DNA of 64,000 nucleotides from Enterobacter sp. RHBSTW-00175 (GCF_013927005.1 NZ_CP055930.1:2542001-2606000), one strand, 5' to 3'. Positions 1 through 8,566 are shown, counted from the stretch's first letter. The notes: generated from the letters alone by a model not told the origin. Numbers and translations: made by a program.

Positions 1-1
1 G

Positions 2-868
2 GCGGCACATGCCACGTATAAGGAAGGGCGGCAGATGCTGCCGTCTGACCTGCAGAAGGCGCTGTACGACATTGCCTCTGACAACGATGAGGGCGTCATC
101 AATGTCCGCAATGCCCAGCGCAAGGCGAAAGCGGCGGAAATGGCGGAATCCCTGGGCATGTTCACTCAGGCCGGGAGCTTTGAAGCGGAGCTGTTCAACC
201 GTGAAGGGGAGCTGTGGCCGGAAGCGGACGTGACGCTGGTCGACCTGGGGCATCTGGCGCGTGAGGGCTACGAGGCGCAGATGGCCCTGACCATGGTCTC
301 GATGACCAACATGATTAACAACATCGCGGAGCGTGACCAGTTCCTGGGCCGGGATATTGTCTTCACGGTGGATGAGGCGCATATCGTGACGGTTAATCCG
401 CTGCTGTCGCCGTACATGACCAAGGTGGTCAAGATGTGGCGTAAGCTCGGGGCCTGGTTGTGGCTGGCCACCCAGAATCTTAAGGATTACCCAGACATTG
501 CCGAAAAGATGCTTAACATGGCGGAATGGTGGATTTGTCTGACCATGCCTCCGGAAGAGGTCAAAGATATCAGCCGTTTTCGCGCGCTCACGCCGGAGCA
601 GGAATCGGTGCTGCTTTCCGCCAGTAAACTGTCGGGGTGTTATACGGAAGGCGTGGTGCTGGCGAAACGGATCGAAGCGCTGTTTCGTGCCGTGCCGCCC
701 AGTCTCTTCCTGGCACTGGGCATGACGGAAAAAGAAGAGAAAGCCGAACGCCGGGCGCTGATGAATGAATTTCACTGCAGCGAACTGGAGGCGGCAAAAC
801 GCGTCGCGCAGAATCTGGACCGTCTGCGCGGTCTGACGGAAAAACAACAGGAGCCTGCCACGGTATGA
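2..868 (+). CDS. Conjugative transfer ATPase, VirB4-like (TIGR03744/PFL_4706-type), C-terminal part
   Basis: The reading frame is open from the first bases of the window, so the gene starts upstream and only about 289 C-terminal residues are visible. The hydrophobic strand ending in VDEAH (about nt 355-380) is a Walker B motif, and WLATQNLKDY just after it fits the sensor region of VirB4/TraC ATPases. In SPI-7/PAPI-1-type ICEs this protein energises the conjugative type IV secretion channel at the inner membrane. Its stop codon overlaps the next start by 4 nt, so the two are translationally coupled. Family assignment rests on motif order and on the ICE genes further downstream (9.2-13.9 kb); no search was run. 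Confidence 0.82.
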   Translation, partial: AAHATYKEGRQMLPSDLQKALYDIASDNDEGVINVRNAQRKAKAAEMAESLGMFTQAGSFEAELFNREGELWPEADVTLVDLGHLAREGYEAQMALTMVSMTNMINNIAERDQFLGRDIVFTVDEAHIVTVNPLLSPYMTKVVKMWRKLGAWLWLATQNLKDYPDIAEKMLNMAEWWICLTMPPEEVKDISRFRALTPEQESVLLSASKLSGCYTEGVVLAKRIEALFRAVPPSLFLALGMTEKEEKAERRALMNEFHCSELEAAKRVAQNLDRLRGLTEKQQEPATV

Positions 869-1242
869 TGACACTGAAGTACCCTGAACCCACTATTCAT
901 GAGCACAGTGGCTCAGCCCTGTTCACCCTGTCGCCTCAGGGGGAGCCCGGTGTGCTCCCGGCGACCCATCAGCACCTGGTGAGGCTGCGGGCAATGCTCA
1001 GGCAGCGCCTGACCGGTCCGGTCAGAATGACCTGTCACCCGCACCGGGTGGGACTCAGCAGCAGCGTGGCCATCTATCTTGAGGGAAAGCTGAAGCAGGC
1101 GGTGAACATCCTTATCACCGTGACGGGACAGACGAGCTGGCCGCAGGAAGAGGAGTATGCGCATCCGCGCTGGTATATCACGGTGCCGGATTCGGCCGAC
1201 CTGGCGTATCTGATGCTGTGGATTAACGGGCTGGACGTTTAA
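865..1242 (+). CDS. Hypothetical ICE protein downstream of VirB4-like gene
   Basis: A 125-residue soluble protein that starts inside the stop of the ATPase gene (ATGA overlap), so it is the last gene of the transfer operon on this side. I see no signal peptide, membrane segment or catalytic motif; it is rich in His, Trp and Leu. It ends about 60 nt before a strong terminator. Position suggests a conserved accessory gene of the transfer module, but I do not recognise the family. Beyond the terminator the ICE backbone is interrupted by a Tn7-like element. Confidence 0.7.
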   Translation: MMTLKYPEPTIHEHSGSALFTLSPQGEPGVLPATHQHLVRLRAMLRQRLTGPVRMTCHPHRVGLSSSVAIYLEGKLKQAVNILITVTGQTSWPQEEEYAHPRWYITVPDSADLAYLMLWINGLDV

Positions 1243-1298
1243 AACGAAAACTTGTCTTCACCAGGAGCATGATAACAAAAAGAACAGAATGCTTTTTT

Positions 1299-1328
1299 GA
1301 TGCCGGCCGCTGGGGCCGGTTTTTTTAT
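1299..1328 (+). terminator. Rho-independent terminator of the VirB4-like operon
   Basis: A GC-rich stem (CCGGCC/GGCCGG around a short loop) is followed directly by seven T residues. It lies about 60 nt after the preceding stop codon, as expected for an operon terminator. Confidence 0.85.
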
Positions 1329-1364
1329 GACTGGCGAGTTTTAGTAAAACGGTAACGCGCGAGG

Positions 1365-1406
1365 TGTGGGATGAAAATAAAGTTTCCTCCTTGAAAATAG
1401 AGTTTC
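1365..1406 (+). repeat. Left end of the Tn7-like element (TIR plus second transposase-site repeat)
   Basis: Two copies of a GAAAATARAGTTTC-type sequence about 20 nt apart, the outer one in the terminal inverted repeat. The flanking CGAGG is at 1360-1364. Confidence 0.8.
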
Positions 1407-1411
1407 ACCCT

Positions 1412-1457
1412 AAGCCAACGTGCGCTATGTTGATGATATCAACTAGGACGTTGGCTT
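1412..1457 (+). promoter_or_regulatory. Nested inverted repeat upstream of the defence operon
   Basis: A perfect 10-bp repeat (AAGCCAACGT ... ACGTTGGCTT) encloses a second one (GTTGAT-GAT-ATCAAC). It has no T-run, lies just inside the element's left end and precedes the first gene of the defence operon. It could be an operator for the ribbon-helix-helix protein encoded at 1698, or an RNA hairpin. Confidence 0.5.
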
Positions 1458-1461
1458 TGTT

Positions 1462-1590
1462 ATGGCTGGCACATTAAGACTCGAGATACGTCGAAAATTG
1501 GATAAATGTATTGCTAAGCAGTCAGGATTCCCTATAGCTCGCCTTCGGAGTAGGAGAAACCATGAAGGATGCCGTCTGGTCCGCGAGTGA
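1462..1590 (+). CDS. Possible small basic peptide (42 aa)
   Basis: An ATG immediately after the nested inverted repeat opens a 42-codon frame rich in Arg and Lys. There is no clear Shine-Dalgarno sequence, and I do not recognise the product. It may be a leader peptide or simply transcribed leader of the operon. Confidence 0.2.
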   Translation: MAGTLRLEIRRKLDKCIAKQSGFPIARLRSRRNHEGCRLVRE

Positions 1591-1697
1591 AAAGTGCTGC
1601 ATTGTACGTAAGGTTAAGAATCGCTGTCATAGTGTATCTATTCAGTATGTGTGCATATACAATAACGCAATTGCACAGACATATGCGGGGCGTTTTC

Positions 1698-1937
1698 ATG
1701 CGATTCACTGACCTCAAAAGTGAGACCTTAAATCTAAGAGTTTCCAGAAAGTTCAAACAGGCCTTAAAGAAGGCAGCGGAGCATGAGCAGCGGAGCATGG
1801 TGAATATGCTTGAGGTACTCCTTTGTGACTATTGCGACCACAAAGGCATTGTGTTGCAAAGCCCAGAAGCCAGCCAAGAACTTGGTCAGGGTCGAGCAGT
1901 AACTGGCCGTAAAAAAAACGTAGGGGTTTCTATATGA
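1698..1937 (+). CDS. Ribbon-helix-helix (Arc/MetJ-like) transcriptional regulator
   Basis: Starting at ATG 1698 (GGGG precedes it), this 79-residue protein has a short beta strand (ETLNLRVS) followed by helix-turn-helix-like KFKQALKKAAEHEQRSMVNMLEVLL. That is the RHH fold of small DNA-binding repressors. A longer in-frame start at 1569 exists but would add a segment with no domain logic. Its stop overlaps the next methyltransferase start (ATGA), making it the first gene of the operon. It is a candidate controller of the restriction system, possibly through the inverted repeat at 1412-1457; that role is inferred from position. Confidence 0.65.
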   Translation: MRFTDLKSETLNLRVSRKFKQALKKAAEHEQRSMVNMLEVLLCDYCDHKGIVLQSPEASQELGQGRAVTGRKKNVGVSI

Positions 1938-3028
1938 CTTTTCGCTATATTGGCTCCAAATCTAGACTCGTCGACAAGATAGCATCCCACATTGGGCCGC
2001 CTAGAAAGGGCGCGTTTTTTGTGGATGCTTTTTGTGGAACTGGAGCTGTAGCTGAGGCTGCTGCGGAGCATGGTTGGAATGTGCGGATTAATGATAGCTT
2101 GCACTCAGCTGTTATCTCTGCTGGGGCACGTCTTATCAGCCATGATCAGGTGACCTTCAAAAAACTTGGTGGGTACTCTGGTGCTGTTAGCAAGCTAAAC
2201 GCAGTTAAGCCATTGCATGATTTTATGTGGCGCACTTATAGCCCCGCTTCGATCGATACGTGTGGAATTGAGCGTAGGTACTTCACCGAAGAAAATGCAG
2301 CTAAGATAGACGCTATGCGCTGCTTGATTGTTGAGTGGAAAGGTGCCGGATATATTGACGAAATTGAGGAGAGGCTATTGATTGCCGATCTCTTTAGTGC
2401 ACTGAACCGCGTTGCCAACATTGCGGGCACTTTTGGCTGCTTCCTCTCCAAATGGACAAGCCAATCTCAAAACAAGATTGCCATGCGTTGCCGTGATCTC
2501 AAAGAAACTGGAGTGTGTGTTGAGGCTAGCGTGGGTGATGTGTTCGACGTTCCGAATGTTGCACACGACCTCGTGTATTTGGACCCCCCGTACACCAAGC
2601 GTCAATACGCGAGCTATTACCACATCCTTGAAACGGTGGCTCTTGGCGATGAGCCTGTGGTGGAGGGGGTTGCGGGACTTCGTCCATGGAAGGCCTTGGC
2701 TTCTGACTTTTGCTACAAGAGCCGTGCTCTCAAAACACTCTCGCGTCTGGTTCATGGCTTGAAGGCTCAAAGGGTACTGCTCTCGTACAGTAGTGAAGGG
2801 CACATCTGCATGCAGGACATGAAGGCTGAGCTTTCTAAGATCGGCTCGTCCACAATGTACCCTTTGGGCGCCATTGGTCGATACCGGCCAAACAAGGCAG
2901 CCAGTAGCTCGGCGTCCGATGTGAATGAGTTTTTGGTGGTCGTGAAACGGTCCATGGCACAGCTTCCCCAAGCCCAGTCAAAAACAGTTAAAGCTATCAA
3001 ACCCGTTCTCGTGAGGAGCTATGCATGA
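1934..3028 (+). CDS. D12-class DNA N6-adenine methyltransferase
   Basis: A 364-residue protein opening with MTFRYIGSK, as in Dam/D12 enzymes. The S-adenosylmethionine motif DAFCGTGAV is near residues 31-39 and the catalytic DPPY motif (YLDPPYTKRQY) near 216. These features define adenine-N6 methylation of DNA. The start overlaps the RHH gene by 4 nt and the stop overlaps the next methyltransferase by 4 nt, indicating tight co-expression. In the operon it most likely protects host DNA from the McrBC-like nuclease encoded downstream; a second enzyme of another class would fit an asymmetric recognition site. The target sequence cannot be read from the DNA. Confidence 0.88.
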   Translation: MTFRYIGSKSRLVDKIASHIGPPRKGAFFVDAFCGTGAVAEAAAEHGWNVRINDSLHSAVISAGARLISHDQVTFKKLGGYSGAVSKLNAVKPLHDFMWRTYSPASIDTCGIERRYFTEENAAKIDAMRCLIVEWKGAGYIDEIEERLLIADLFSALNRVANIAGTFGCFLSKWTSQSQNKIAMRCRDLKETGVCVEASVGDVFDVPNVAHDLVYLDPPYTKRQYASYYHILETVALGDEPVVEGVAGLRPWKALASDFCYKSRALKTLSRLVHGLKAQRVLLSYSSEGHICMQDMKAELSKIGSSTMYPLGAIGRYRPNKAASSSASDVNEFLVVVKRSMAQLPQAQSKTVKAIKPVLVRSYA

Positions 3029-5244
3029 GTTCTCCTCGGCCTGTTGAATCAGAGTACCTGGCCCCAGCAGAAGCGGCACTCACTCAGGCTGTGGGAGGGG
3101 AAACCAGCTTTGAGCTTCGGCTTCAAGTTTTGGAGGCAGCATCAGCGCGTTTTGGCGGGTTTGACCTAACGGCGTTTCATGAGGCTTTTGGAGTCAAGAG
3201 CAAGCGCGCAGCATCAGATCTTTTGGAGCTTGCGGTACCTGTAGCAAGTGCCATCGAGCGTTCACCTATTCACCCTGCTTTGGCACTGAGTGTCTTGGCG
3301 CGTGAGGTCTTGCATGAGCAGGATCGAAAAAGCACGGGCGCCTACCATACGGATTTTCGCCTGGCTACACGACTGGCGCAGCTCGCAGCCCCCAAGCTCA
3401 CACACAAGAGCAAGGTGATTGATCCTGCCTGCGGTGCAGGAATTTTGCTAGCAGCGCTGACTCACGCAGTGTGTGGTATGGATAGAGCCAAGACGGCGCA
3501 TTGGTTGGCTCACGGTGTGTATGCAGCGGATCTTTCTGGCAACTCTTTGCGTGCGGCACTGCTTGCGCTTGCTTCGTTCACTGATGATGTATCGACTCTT
3601 AAGGCTATGCGTGCCCGTTGGTACTGTGGCGATAGCTTGATGGCTGATCGCAAGGTTTGGACTGCCATGGTCCCTGAGGGGTTTGATGCGGTGATCGGCA
3701 ATCCACCATGGGAAAAGGTCAAGCTCTCACGGCACGAATTCTTGAAGTCCTCAGGCACCAAGCGCCACTACGGGGCCCAAATTCATGGGCTTGATGAGGA
3801 TCTGTTTGCCCAGCAGCGCAATGAGGTAGCGAACTACTCTCGTCGCCTGTTGGCTCGCTATCCCGATTTGGGTAATGGAGAGCCAGACCTATACATTGCT
3901 TTCACGGACCTCTTTTTTGAACTCTGCAAAAAGCAGGGTGTGGTGGTTGCACTAATTCCGGGTGGGCTCATTCGCTCGCAAGGTACCCGCGCCATGCGGC
4001 AGAAAATCTTTGATGCGAGCCAAAGCGTGTCCATGTCGATCATCGATAACCGTGCACGGTTCTTTACGATCGACACACGCTTTAAGTTCCTGGCCGTGGC
4101 TCTCACTAAGGCTGGCTCTGAAAAGAGCAAGCGTGAGCCCATCACTCTCATGCATGAGCGGGGCACCCCTACGGGATTGGAGATTACGGGAACTGCCACT
4201 ATTGGGCGTGCAGCACTTGCGGGTGTTCGGGGCGATTTGAGCCTGCCCGAGGTTCGTAACGTGTCTGAGTGGAAGCTCTTCTCAAAGATCGGAGAAGCAG
4301 GTGTTTCGTGGGAAGAGCCTGGTTATGGCTGGACCCCGAAGTTTTGCCGTGAAGTTGATATGACCAAGGAGCGTCCTAAGTTCCTGGGGCGTGCCACGCC
4401 TGGCGCTTTGCCACTGGTGGAAGGTCGAATGGTGCAGGCGCATCGCTTTGGTGTAAAAGGCCACGTGTCAGGCACTGGTCGCCGTGCGTTGTGGGAGGCT
4501 TATGCCATCGGAGACTCACGCCTTGCCCCCCAGTTTTGGATTCGTCTCTCCGACATGCCCAGTGCTAACCAGCACCGTGCGGACGTGCTGCGTGTGGGCT
4601 TTTGCGACATTGCGGGTCAGACCAATGAGCGTTCGCTCATGGCCTCGTTAATTCCTGCTGGGGTGGTCTGTGGCAATAAGGTGCCCACGATCCTTTTCCC
4701 TGAAGACCCATCAGAAGAACGGCTGCTGGTGTGGGTGTCCATCGCTAACAGTTTTGCCTTTGACTGGATGCTTCGGCGTGTGCTCACTACGACGGTGAAT
4801 TACTTCCTGCTGCAAAGCGTGCCCATGCCAAAACTCGCCAAAGATGGTTTGCCATGGAAGAGGCTGGTGAGTGCTGCACGCGAATTGCGCACACTTGACA
4901 GTGCGGGGGCTACTCGTGAAACCTACGAGCGCATGGCGCAGCTTCGTGGGGAGATTGATGCGGAAGTGGCCGTGGCCTATGGGCTCGATTTGAAGGACAT
5001 GGAGTTAGTGCTCCAAGACTTCCCGCTTTTGGATCGGGGCCAAGTGGGCTTGCCAGGTGAGGCCAAGTCCACAATTACCCGAGATAATGTTTTGGCTGCA
5101 ATGGCAAAACGCACAGGAAGTCTGTCTACAGTTTGGTCGCACCGTGCGATGCAGGCACGCGCGCTGGGGGCGATTGCTTATGTACCCTCTGAGTTCGCTC
5201 TGGGGGGCGAAGAAATAGAAGAAGGATCCAAAATTCATGGCTAA
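3025..5244 (+). CDS. Eco57I-type adenine-specific DNA methyltransferase
   Basis: A 739-residue protein with motif I (DPACGAGILLAAL, near residue 133) and the NPPW catalytic motif (VIGNPPWEKV, near residues 225-232) of gamma-class N6-adenine methyltransferases. A long C-terminal half resembles the target-recognition part of Eco57I/type IIG enzymes. I see no PD-(D/E)XK nuclease motif in the N-terminal 120 residues, so it appears to be methylase-only, with cleavage supplied by the McrBC-like pair. It overlaps both neighbours. Target specificity is unknown. Confidence 0.85.
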   Translation: MSSPRPVESEYLAPAEAALTQAVGGETSFELRLQVLEAASARFGGFDLTAFHEAFGVKSKRAASDLLELAVPVASAIERSPIHPALALSVLAREVLHEQDRKSTGAYHTDFRLATRLAQLAAPKLTHKSKVIDPACGAGILLAALTHAVCGMDRAKTAHWLAHGVYAADLSGNSLRAALLALASFTDDVSTLKAMRARWYCGDSLMADRKVWTAMVPEGFDAVIGNPPWEKVKLSRHEFLKSSGTKRHYGAQIHGLDEDLFAQQRNEVANYSRRLLARYPDLGNGEPDLYIAFTDLFFELCKKQGVVVALIPGGLIRSQGTRAMRQKIFDASQSVSMSIIDNRARFFTIDTRFKFLAVALTKAGSEKSKREPITLMHERGTPTGLEITGTATIGRAALAGVRGDLSLPEVRNVSEWKLFSKIGEAGVSWEEPGYGWTPKFCREVDMTKERPKFLGRATPGALPLVEGRMVQAHRFGVKGHVSGTGRRALWEAYAIGDSRLAPQFWIRLSDMPSANQHRADVLRVGFCDIAGQTNERSLMASLIPAGVVCGNKVPTILFPEDPSEERLLVWVSIANSFAFDWMLRRVLTTTVNYFLLQSVPMPKLAKDGLPWKRLVSAARELRTLDSAGATRETYERMAQLRGEIDAEVAVAYGLDLKDMELVLQDFPLLDRGQVGLPGEAKSTITRDNVLAAMAKRTGSLSTVWSHRAMQARALGAIAYVPSEFALGGEEIEEGSKIHG

Positions 5245-5809
5245 TGGAGCGGGACAGGTTGCTCGAATTCTGTACAAGGAGATTGTTGAGGGAGATCGAC
5301 GGAAAGCTGATGCGGAGTCTAATGACTCTGATTCTGGAGGGGGGGCAAGAGACTTTCGATTTCCCTACGAGGCGGTGTTGCCAGCTGTTGAGTTGATATT
5401 TCCCAATAAAATTCTCCGGGGTGGAAAGGCAGTACATCAAGGTACCTTCTTTTGGAACGAGCCGGACTCAACACAGGTTGTATCAAGAGCAGCTGAGTTT
5501 ATGTCACCCACAAAGTCTCGGCCGAGAGAGGGATGGATTTCTCAGGTGCCGAAATTTTCATGTTTTGATTCGGACCGAATGCCATCAGGGGGAATTGGGA
5601 ATCGCGTTTTGTTGCTTCTGATTCAGCTTCATGACCAGTCGGTTTGGCCGCACTTCGCGGAAGAAGCAACTCTTCGTGTTAAAGGCGTTTGGGATCCTTC
5701 AGTTGCTCAAGAGCTATTGAGTTGTTTGGATGCACAGCGGGCTGCTAATCGAGCCGTAATTGGCTATATCGACTTCACGAACATGCGTAGGTTCTGTAAT
5801 GGTAAGTGA
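5237..5809 (+). CDS. Unknown protein of the methyltransferase-McrBC operon
   Basis: A 190-residue protein whose start overlaps the end of the methyltransferase gene by 8 nt and whose end overlaps the McrB-like start at 5799. It is locked into the operon and probably required stoichiometrically. It has a charged N-terminal region (residues 15-35 rich in D, S, G) and no motif I recognise. McrB proteins usually carry an N-terminal DNA-recognition domain, but the McrB-like protein here starts almost directly at its Walker A. This gene may therefore encode that recognition module as a separate polypeptide; that is speculation from layout. Confidence 0.6.
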   Translation: MANGAGQVARILYKEIVEGDRRKADAESNDSDSGGGARDFRFPYEAVLPAVELIFPNKILRGGKAVHQGTFFWNEPDSTQVVSRAAEFMSPTKSRPREGWISQVPKFSCFDSDRMPSGGIGNRVLLLLIQLHDQSVWPHFAEEATLRVKGVWDPSVAQELLSCLDAQRAANRAVIGYIDFTNMRRFCNGK

Positions 5810-6938
5810 AAACTGCAAACAGGTGTTAAAGCTACTCGCACGTTCGCGCAACGTGCTGGTGTCTGGTGCACCTGGCACGGGCAAGTCCAAGCTCTTGGCC
5901 GAAGTTGCTTTGGCCTTTGAAACAGCCTTTGGTCTTGCTCCTGCAGGTGGCCCACCGCAGCTCAATCCCATGGGCGGCATCCCTATTCCCCCTGCTGCTG
6001 GGGTTGTTAAAGACATTCCTGCACCCACCAAGATGGACCGCAAAGTCTTTCGGACGGTCTTCCACCAAAACTCCAAGTACCGCGATTTCTTATCGGGCAT
6101 CACGCCTGCGGTCAACAAGACAGCAGGAGACCCAGACTTCACCATCGTGAAGGGGACTCTGTACCGTGCCAGTGAGCATGCGAAGGGTGCCAATGGGGCT
6201 GCACTGTTGATCATTGATGAGATCAACCGAGGTCCTGCGGTGCAGGTGTTCGGTGGTGCCATTGTGGCCATTGAGTCCGATAAACGCTTGGCCTCTGATG
6301 GGGCCAAACTTGCTGAAACGCAGTTCTTTGAAATGCTCGATCCCGTCTCTGGTGATGTGATCGAATACGCACTGCCCCATGACCTCTATATCCTGGCTGC
6401 GATGAATCAGGCCGATGCGTCTGTGGAGCCCTTGGATGTCGCGTTCTTGCGTCGTTGGGAACCTATGCGCCTAGAGCCCGATGAGGCGGCTTTGCGGACG
6501 TTTTACGGTTTGGGTGCCAAGGGTGTCAATGCATTGCCTGATGTACCTGCCAGCGTGAACGATGCCTTGGAGGCTTCGGTGAGTGCCTGGATTGCTGTAA
6601 ACGCGCAAATTGCTCTGGGCCGTGGTCCCGAGTTTCAGATCGGGCATGGTGTACTGATGTCGGATGTGAAGCCGCAAACATTGGGCCTTAATGAAGCTTT
6701 GGGCACGCTGTGTGTAGGGTGGGCGAAGGTGCGGGCACACGTGGAAGAGGTATTCTTCGGGGACACACGAGGAATTGCAGCGGCTCTTAATGCGCTGGAT
6801 GGGCCAGCCTTTAATCCGTTCAAGCTCACCGAGACAACTTTTGCGGATGATTTACGCTTTCGTTTTGAAGGGCCCACGAATTTTGCTGAGAACAATATCT
6901 ACGCAGCTCTCAGGGCATTTGCCAATCCGAGGGGGTAG
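5799..6938 (+). CDS. McrB-like AAA+ ATPase/GTPase of a restriction system
   Basis: ATG 5799 gives 379 residues; an upstream ATG at 5760 would bury the start in the previous gene. Walker A is SGAPGTGKS at residues 22-30, Walker B is LLIIDEINRG near 136-145, and LAAMNQADAS (about 198) and FLRRWEP (about 214) fit the McrB/MoxR sensor and arginine-finger region. In McrBC systems this ring-forming motor translocates DNA and drives the McrC nuclease. Unlike E. coli McrB it has almost no N-terminal DNA-binding domain. The stop lies 3 nt before the McrC-like start. Confidence 0.85.
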   Translation: MVSENCKQVLKLLARSRNVLVSGAPGTGKSKLLAEVALAFETAFGLAPAGGPPQLNPMGGIPIPPAAGVVKDIPAPTKMDRKVFRTVFHQNSKYRDFLSGITPAVNKTAGDPDFTIVKGTLYRASEHAKGANGAALLIIDEINRGPAVQVFGGAIVAIESDKRLASDGAKLAETQFFEMLDPVSGDVIEYALPHDLYILAAMNQADASVEPLDVAFLRRWEPMRLEPDEAALRTFYGLGAKGVNALPDVPASVNDALEASVSAWIAVNAQIALGRGPEFQIGHGVLMSDVKPQTLGLNEALGTLCVGWAKVRAHVEEVFFGDTRGIAAALNALDGPAFNPFKLTETTFADDLRFRFEGPTNFAENNIYAALRAFANPRG

Positions 6939-6941
6939 CAC

Positions 6942-8246
6942 GTGGTGAACCCCCGAACACGGCTGTCCCTTATTGAGTACGGTACACCCGTTGACCTGAG
7001 CCGTGCGATTGCTGAAGCGATTGGGGTGGATCGCACGAAGGCCAACAGCCTTTTATTGGAGGCTGGGAGCCGGATTGCGTCGAGCTTAAGGCTTAGCTAC
7101 AACCCTATCAGTGTGGATGCCAAGGGCACACGTGCCATCGATTTTGCGGGCCTCATTCGCCTGGCACCTTCACTGGAACTGGAAGTTGCTCCCAAGTTTT
7201 TGGGACTCGACGACACAGATGCAGCGTGGCGCGAAGATTTCTTTTTCCTCTCCACGCTTTCACGTCATGGGCGGCTCTTGGCTTCCGAACGCTTATCGGC
7301 ATCAGGTGGTACCCCAAGGGATTTGTCTACGCTAGTAGCTCGTTCCATCACGAGCATGTACGAGGCCCGTAAACGTCGGCCACTGCGCAGTTATCGTAGT
7401 GTGCGTGAAGCAGACTTCTTCATCGATGGGGATCCTGATCCGGTGGATCTCATCTTTCCTTCACCTGATGGCTTTGAGCAAGAGCTCATTCGCTTTGATC
7501 GCAAGAACGGTTGGAACGGGGATATCGTGGCAGCGGCCAGGGAGTTACTCCCTGAAGTAAGTGACCCTTCAGCCGCAAGTTCGCTGGTGCGTTTGATTGA
7601 GGACCTTTCGCCTCAGAACGTTGCTGCTAACCGTCGAAACCCCATTCCTGCACGGCACCGAGCGTGGAAGCCACTGCATGAGCTGTCTATCGATGTGCTC
7701 GGAGGCCTGGGGCTTAACTACAAGCAGGGACAGGCCCATGCACCTGGTTACTTAGTGAATACCTGGCGCGTGTGGGAAGATCTGTTAACGGTGGCCGCAC
7801 GATTGGGCTTTGGTCGCAGTGCCGTAGTGCCCCAACAGGGCTATCCCTTAGGCACTAAGATCAGGATGATTACCGGTGCTGTGAGCAAGCTTTCAGTGTA
7901 CCCAGACTGTGTAATTGAGCTCGATGGAACAAGGCCCAGGATGCTGCTGGATGCCAAGTACAAGGGCCACGTGGAGAAGGGACAGCTTCGCATCAGTGAA
8001 GCTGACATCTACGAAGCCCTGGCCTTCTCCAAGGCTACTGGATGCAACCTAGTGGCACTAGCCTATCCTGCACAACCAAGCGATGCCCCGCAGCCCGTAG
8101 GGACGTGCACTGTCTTTGAAAAGGCTGTGGTGGATGCCGTGCAAATCGTGGGCATTCAGATCGAGAGCCGCCTGATTTCTAGGGCGGGAGCTCTCAGATT
8201 ATTTGCCGCAAACATGGCTGCTGGGGTTACAGCAGCCTTTGTGTGA
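6942..8246 (+). CDS. McrC-like PD-(D/E)XK nuclease subunit
   Basis: A 434-residue protein with GTG start (GAGGGGG about 10 nt upstream). Near residues 320-342 it has YPDCVIELDG followed by LLDAKYKGH, the D...(D/E)xK catalytic signature of McrC nucleases. The N-terminal 300 residues contain an McrC-like fold with IDFAGLIRL and LEVAPKFLG. It should dock on the McrB-like ring and cut DNA. With two adenine methyltransferases in the same operon the set resembles LlaJI-type restriction-modification more than modification-dependent McrBC. It is the last gene; about 320 nt further is the element's right end. Confidence 0.87.
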   Translation: MVNPRTRLSLIEYGTPVDLSRAIAEAIGVDRTKANSLLLEAGSRIASSLRLSYNPISVDAKGTRAIDFAGLIRLAPSLELEVAPKFLGLDDTDAAWREDFFFLSTLSRHGRLLASERLSASGGTPRDLSTLVARSITSMYEARKRRPLRSYRSVREADFFIDGDPDPVDLIFPSPDGFEQELIRFDRKNGWNGDIVAAARELLPEVSDPSAASSLVRLIEDLSPQNVAANRRNPIPARHRAWKPLHELSIDVLGGLGLNYKQGQAHAPGYLVNTWRVWEDLLTVAARLGFGRSAVVPQQGYPLGTKIRMITGAVSKLSVYPDCVIELDGTRPRMLLDAKYKGHVEKGQLRISEADIYEALAFSKATGCNLVALAYPAQPSDAPQPVGTCTVFEKAVVDAVQIVGIQIESRLISRAGALRLFAANMAAGVTAAFV

Positions 8247-8420
8247 TTGATTCAAGGGCTTCTTCCTAACAGATTTAGCGATGGTTGATTTTACATTTAG
8301 GGGCGGTCTGAAAACGTTTAACATTGTCGGCAGCCAGGAGCTTGACTGCGCCATAACAGCAGGTTAAGTAGTTCCAAGCGTTGGCGTACCAGTATGCCTT
8401 TAAGGCTTTCTAATCGCTAA
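8247..8420. other. Non-coding tail between the McrC-like gene and the transposon right end
   Basis: No credible gene. The stretch is unremarkable apart from its position inside the Tn7-like element. Confidence 0.5.
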
Positions 8421-8566
8421 GTATGAAACTTTATTTCTACGGATCCGACCGGCAGGTGCGCCCGGCCTCTGGTTTAGGATGATAACCCCTCCTTTTTCGA
8501 ACAAAAAAACACCGATCCAGGCGGCTTTTGCCGTTAGTTAGTATTAAACTTTATTTTCATCCCGCA
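8421..8566 (-). repeat. Right end of the Tn7-like element (TIR and internal repeat)
   Basis: In reverse complement this begins TGCGGGATGAAAATAAAGTT, and about 125 nt further inside is a second AGAAATAAAGTTTCAT. Widely spaced repeats at one end and close repeats at the other is the asymmetric layout of Tn7 ends. The duplicated CGAGG is at 8567-8571. Confidence 0.8.

Larger units (their letters stand above)
1365..8566. mobile_element. Non-autonomous Tn7-like element carrying a methyltransferase-McrBC defence operon
   Basis: Both ends begin 5'-TGYGGGATGAAAATAAAGTT in inverted orientation. The element is flanked by an identical 5-bp sequence, CGAGG (1360-1364 and 8567-8571), the target duplication length typical of Tn7. 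Further AAATARAGTTTC copies lie inside each end (1390-1406 left; 8421-8440 right), like the multiple TnsB sites of Tn7; Tn7 itself starts TGTGGG and repeats AATAAAGT. No tnsABCDE-like gene is present, so mobility would need transposase in trans. Removing the element and one CGAGG restores continuous ICE sequence. The boundaries are seen directly; Tn7 kinship is inferred from the end structure. Confidence 0.82.

Noticed and set aside
1569..1697. Longer start for the RHH regulator
   Set aside because: Would add 43 residues with a hydrophobic segment not expected in RHH proteins; the ATG at 1698 has a better ribosome site.
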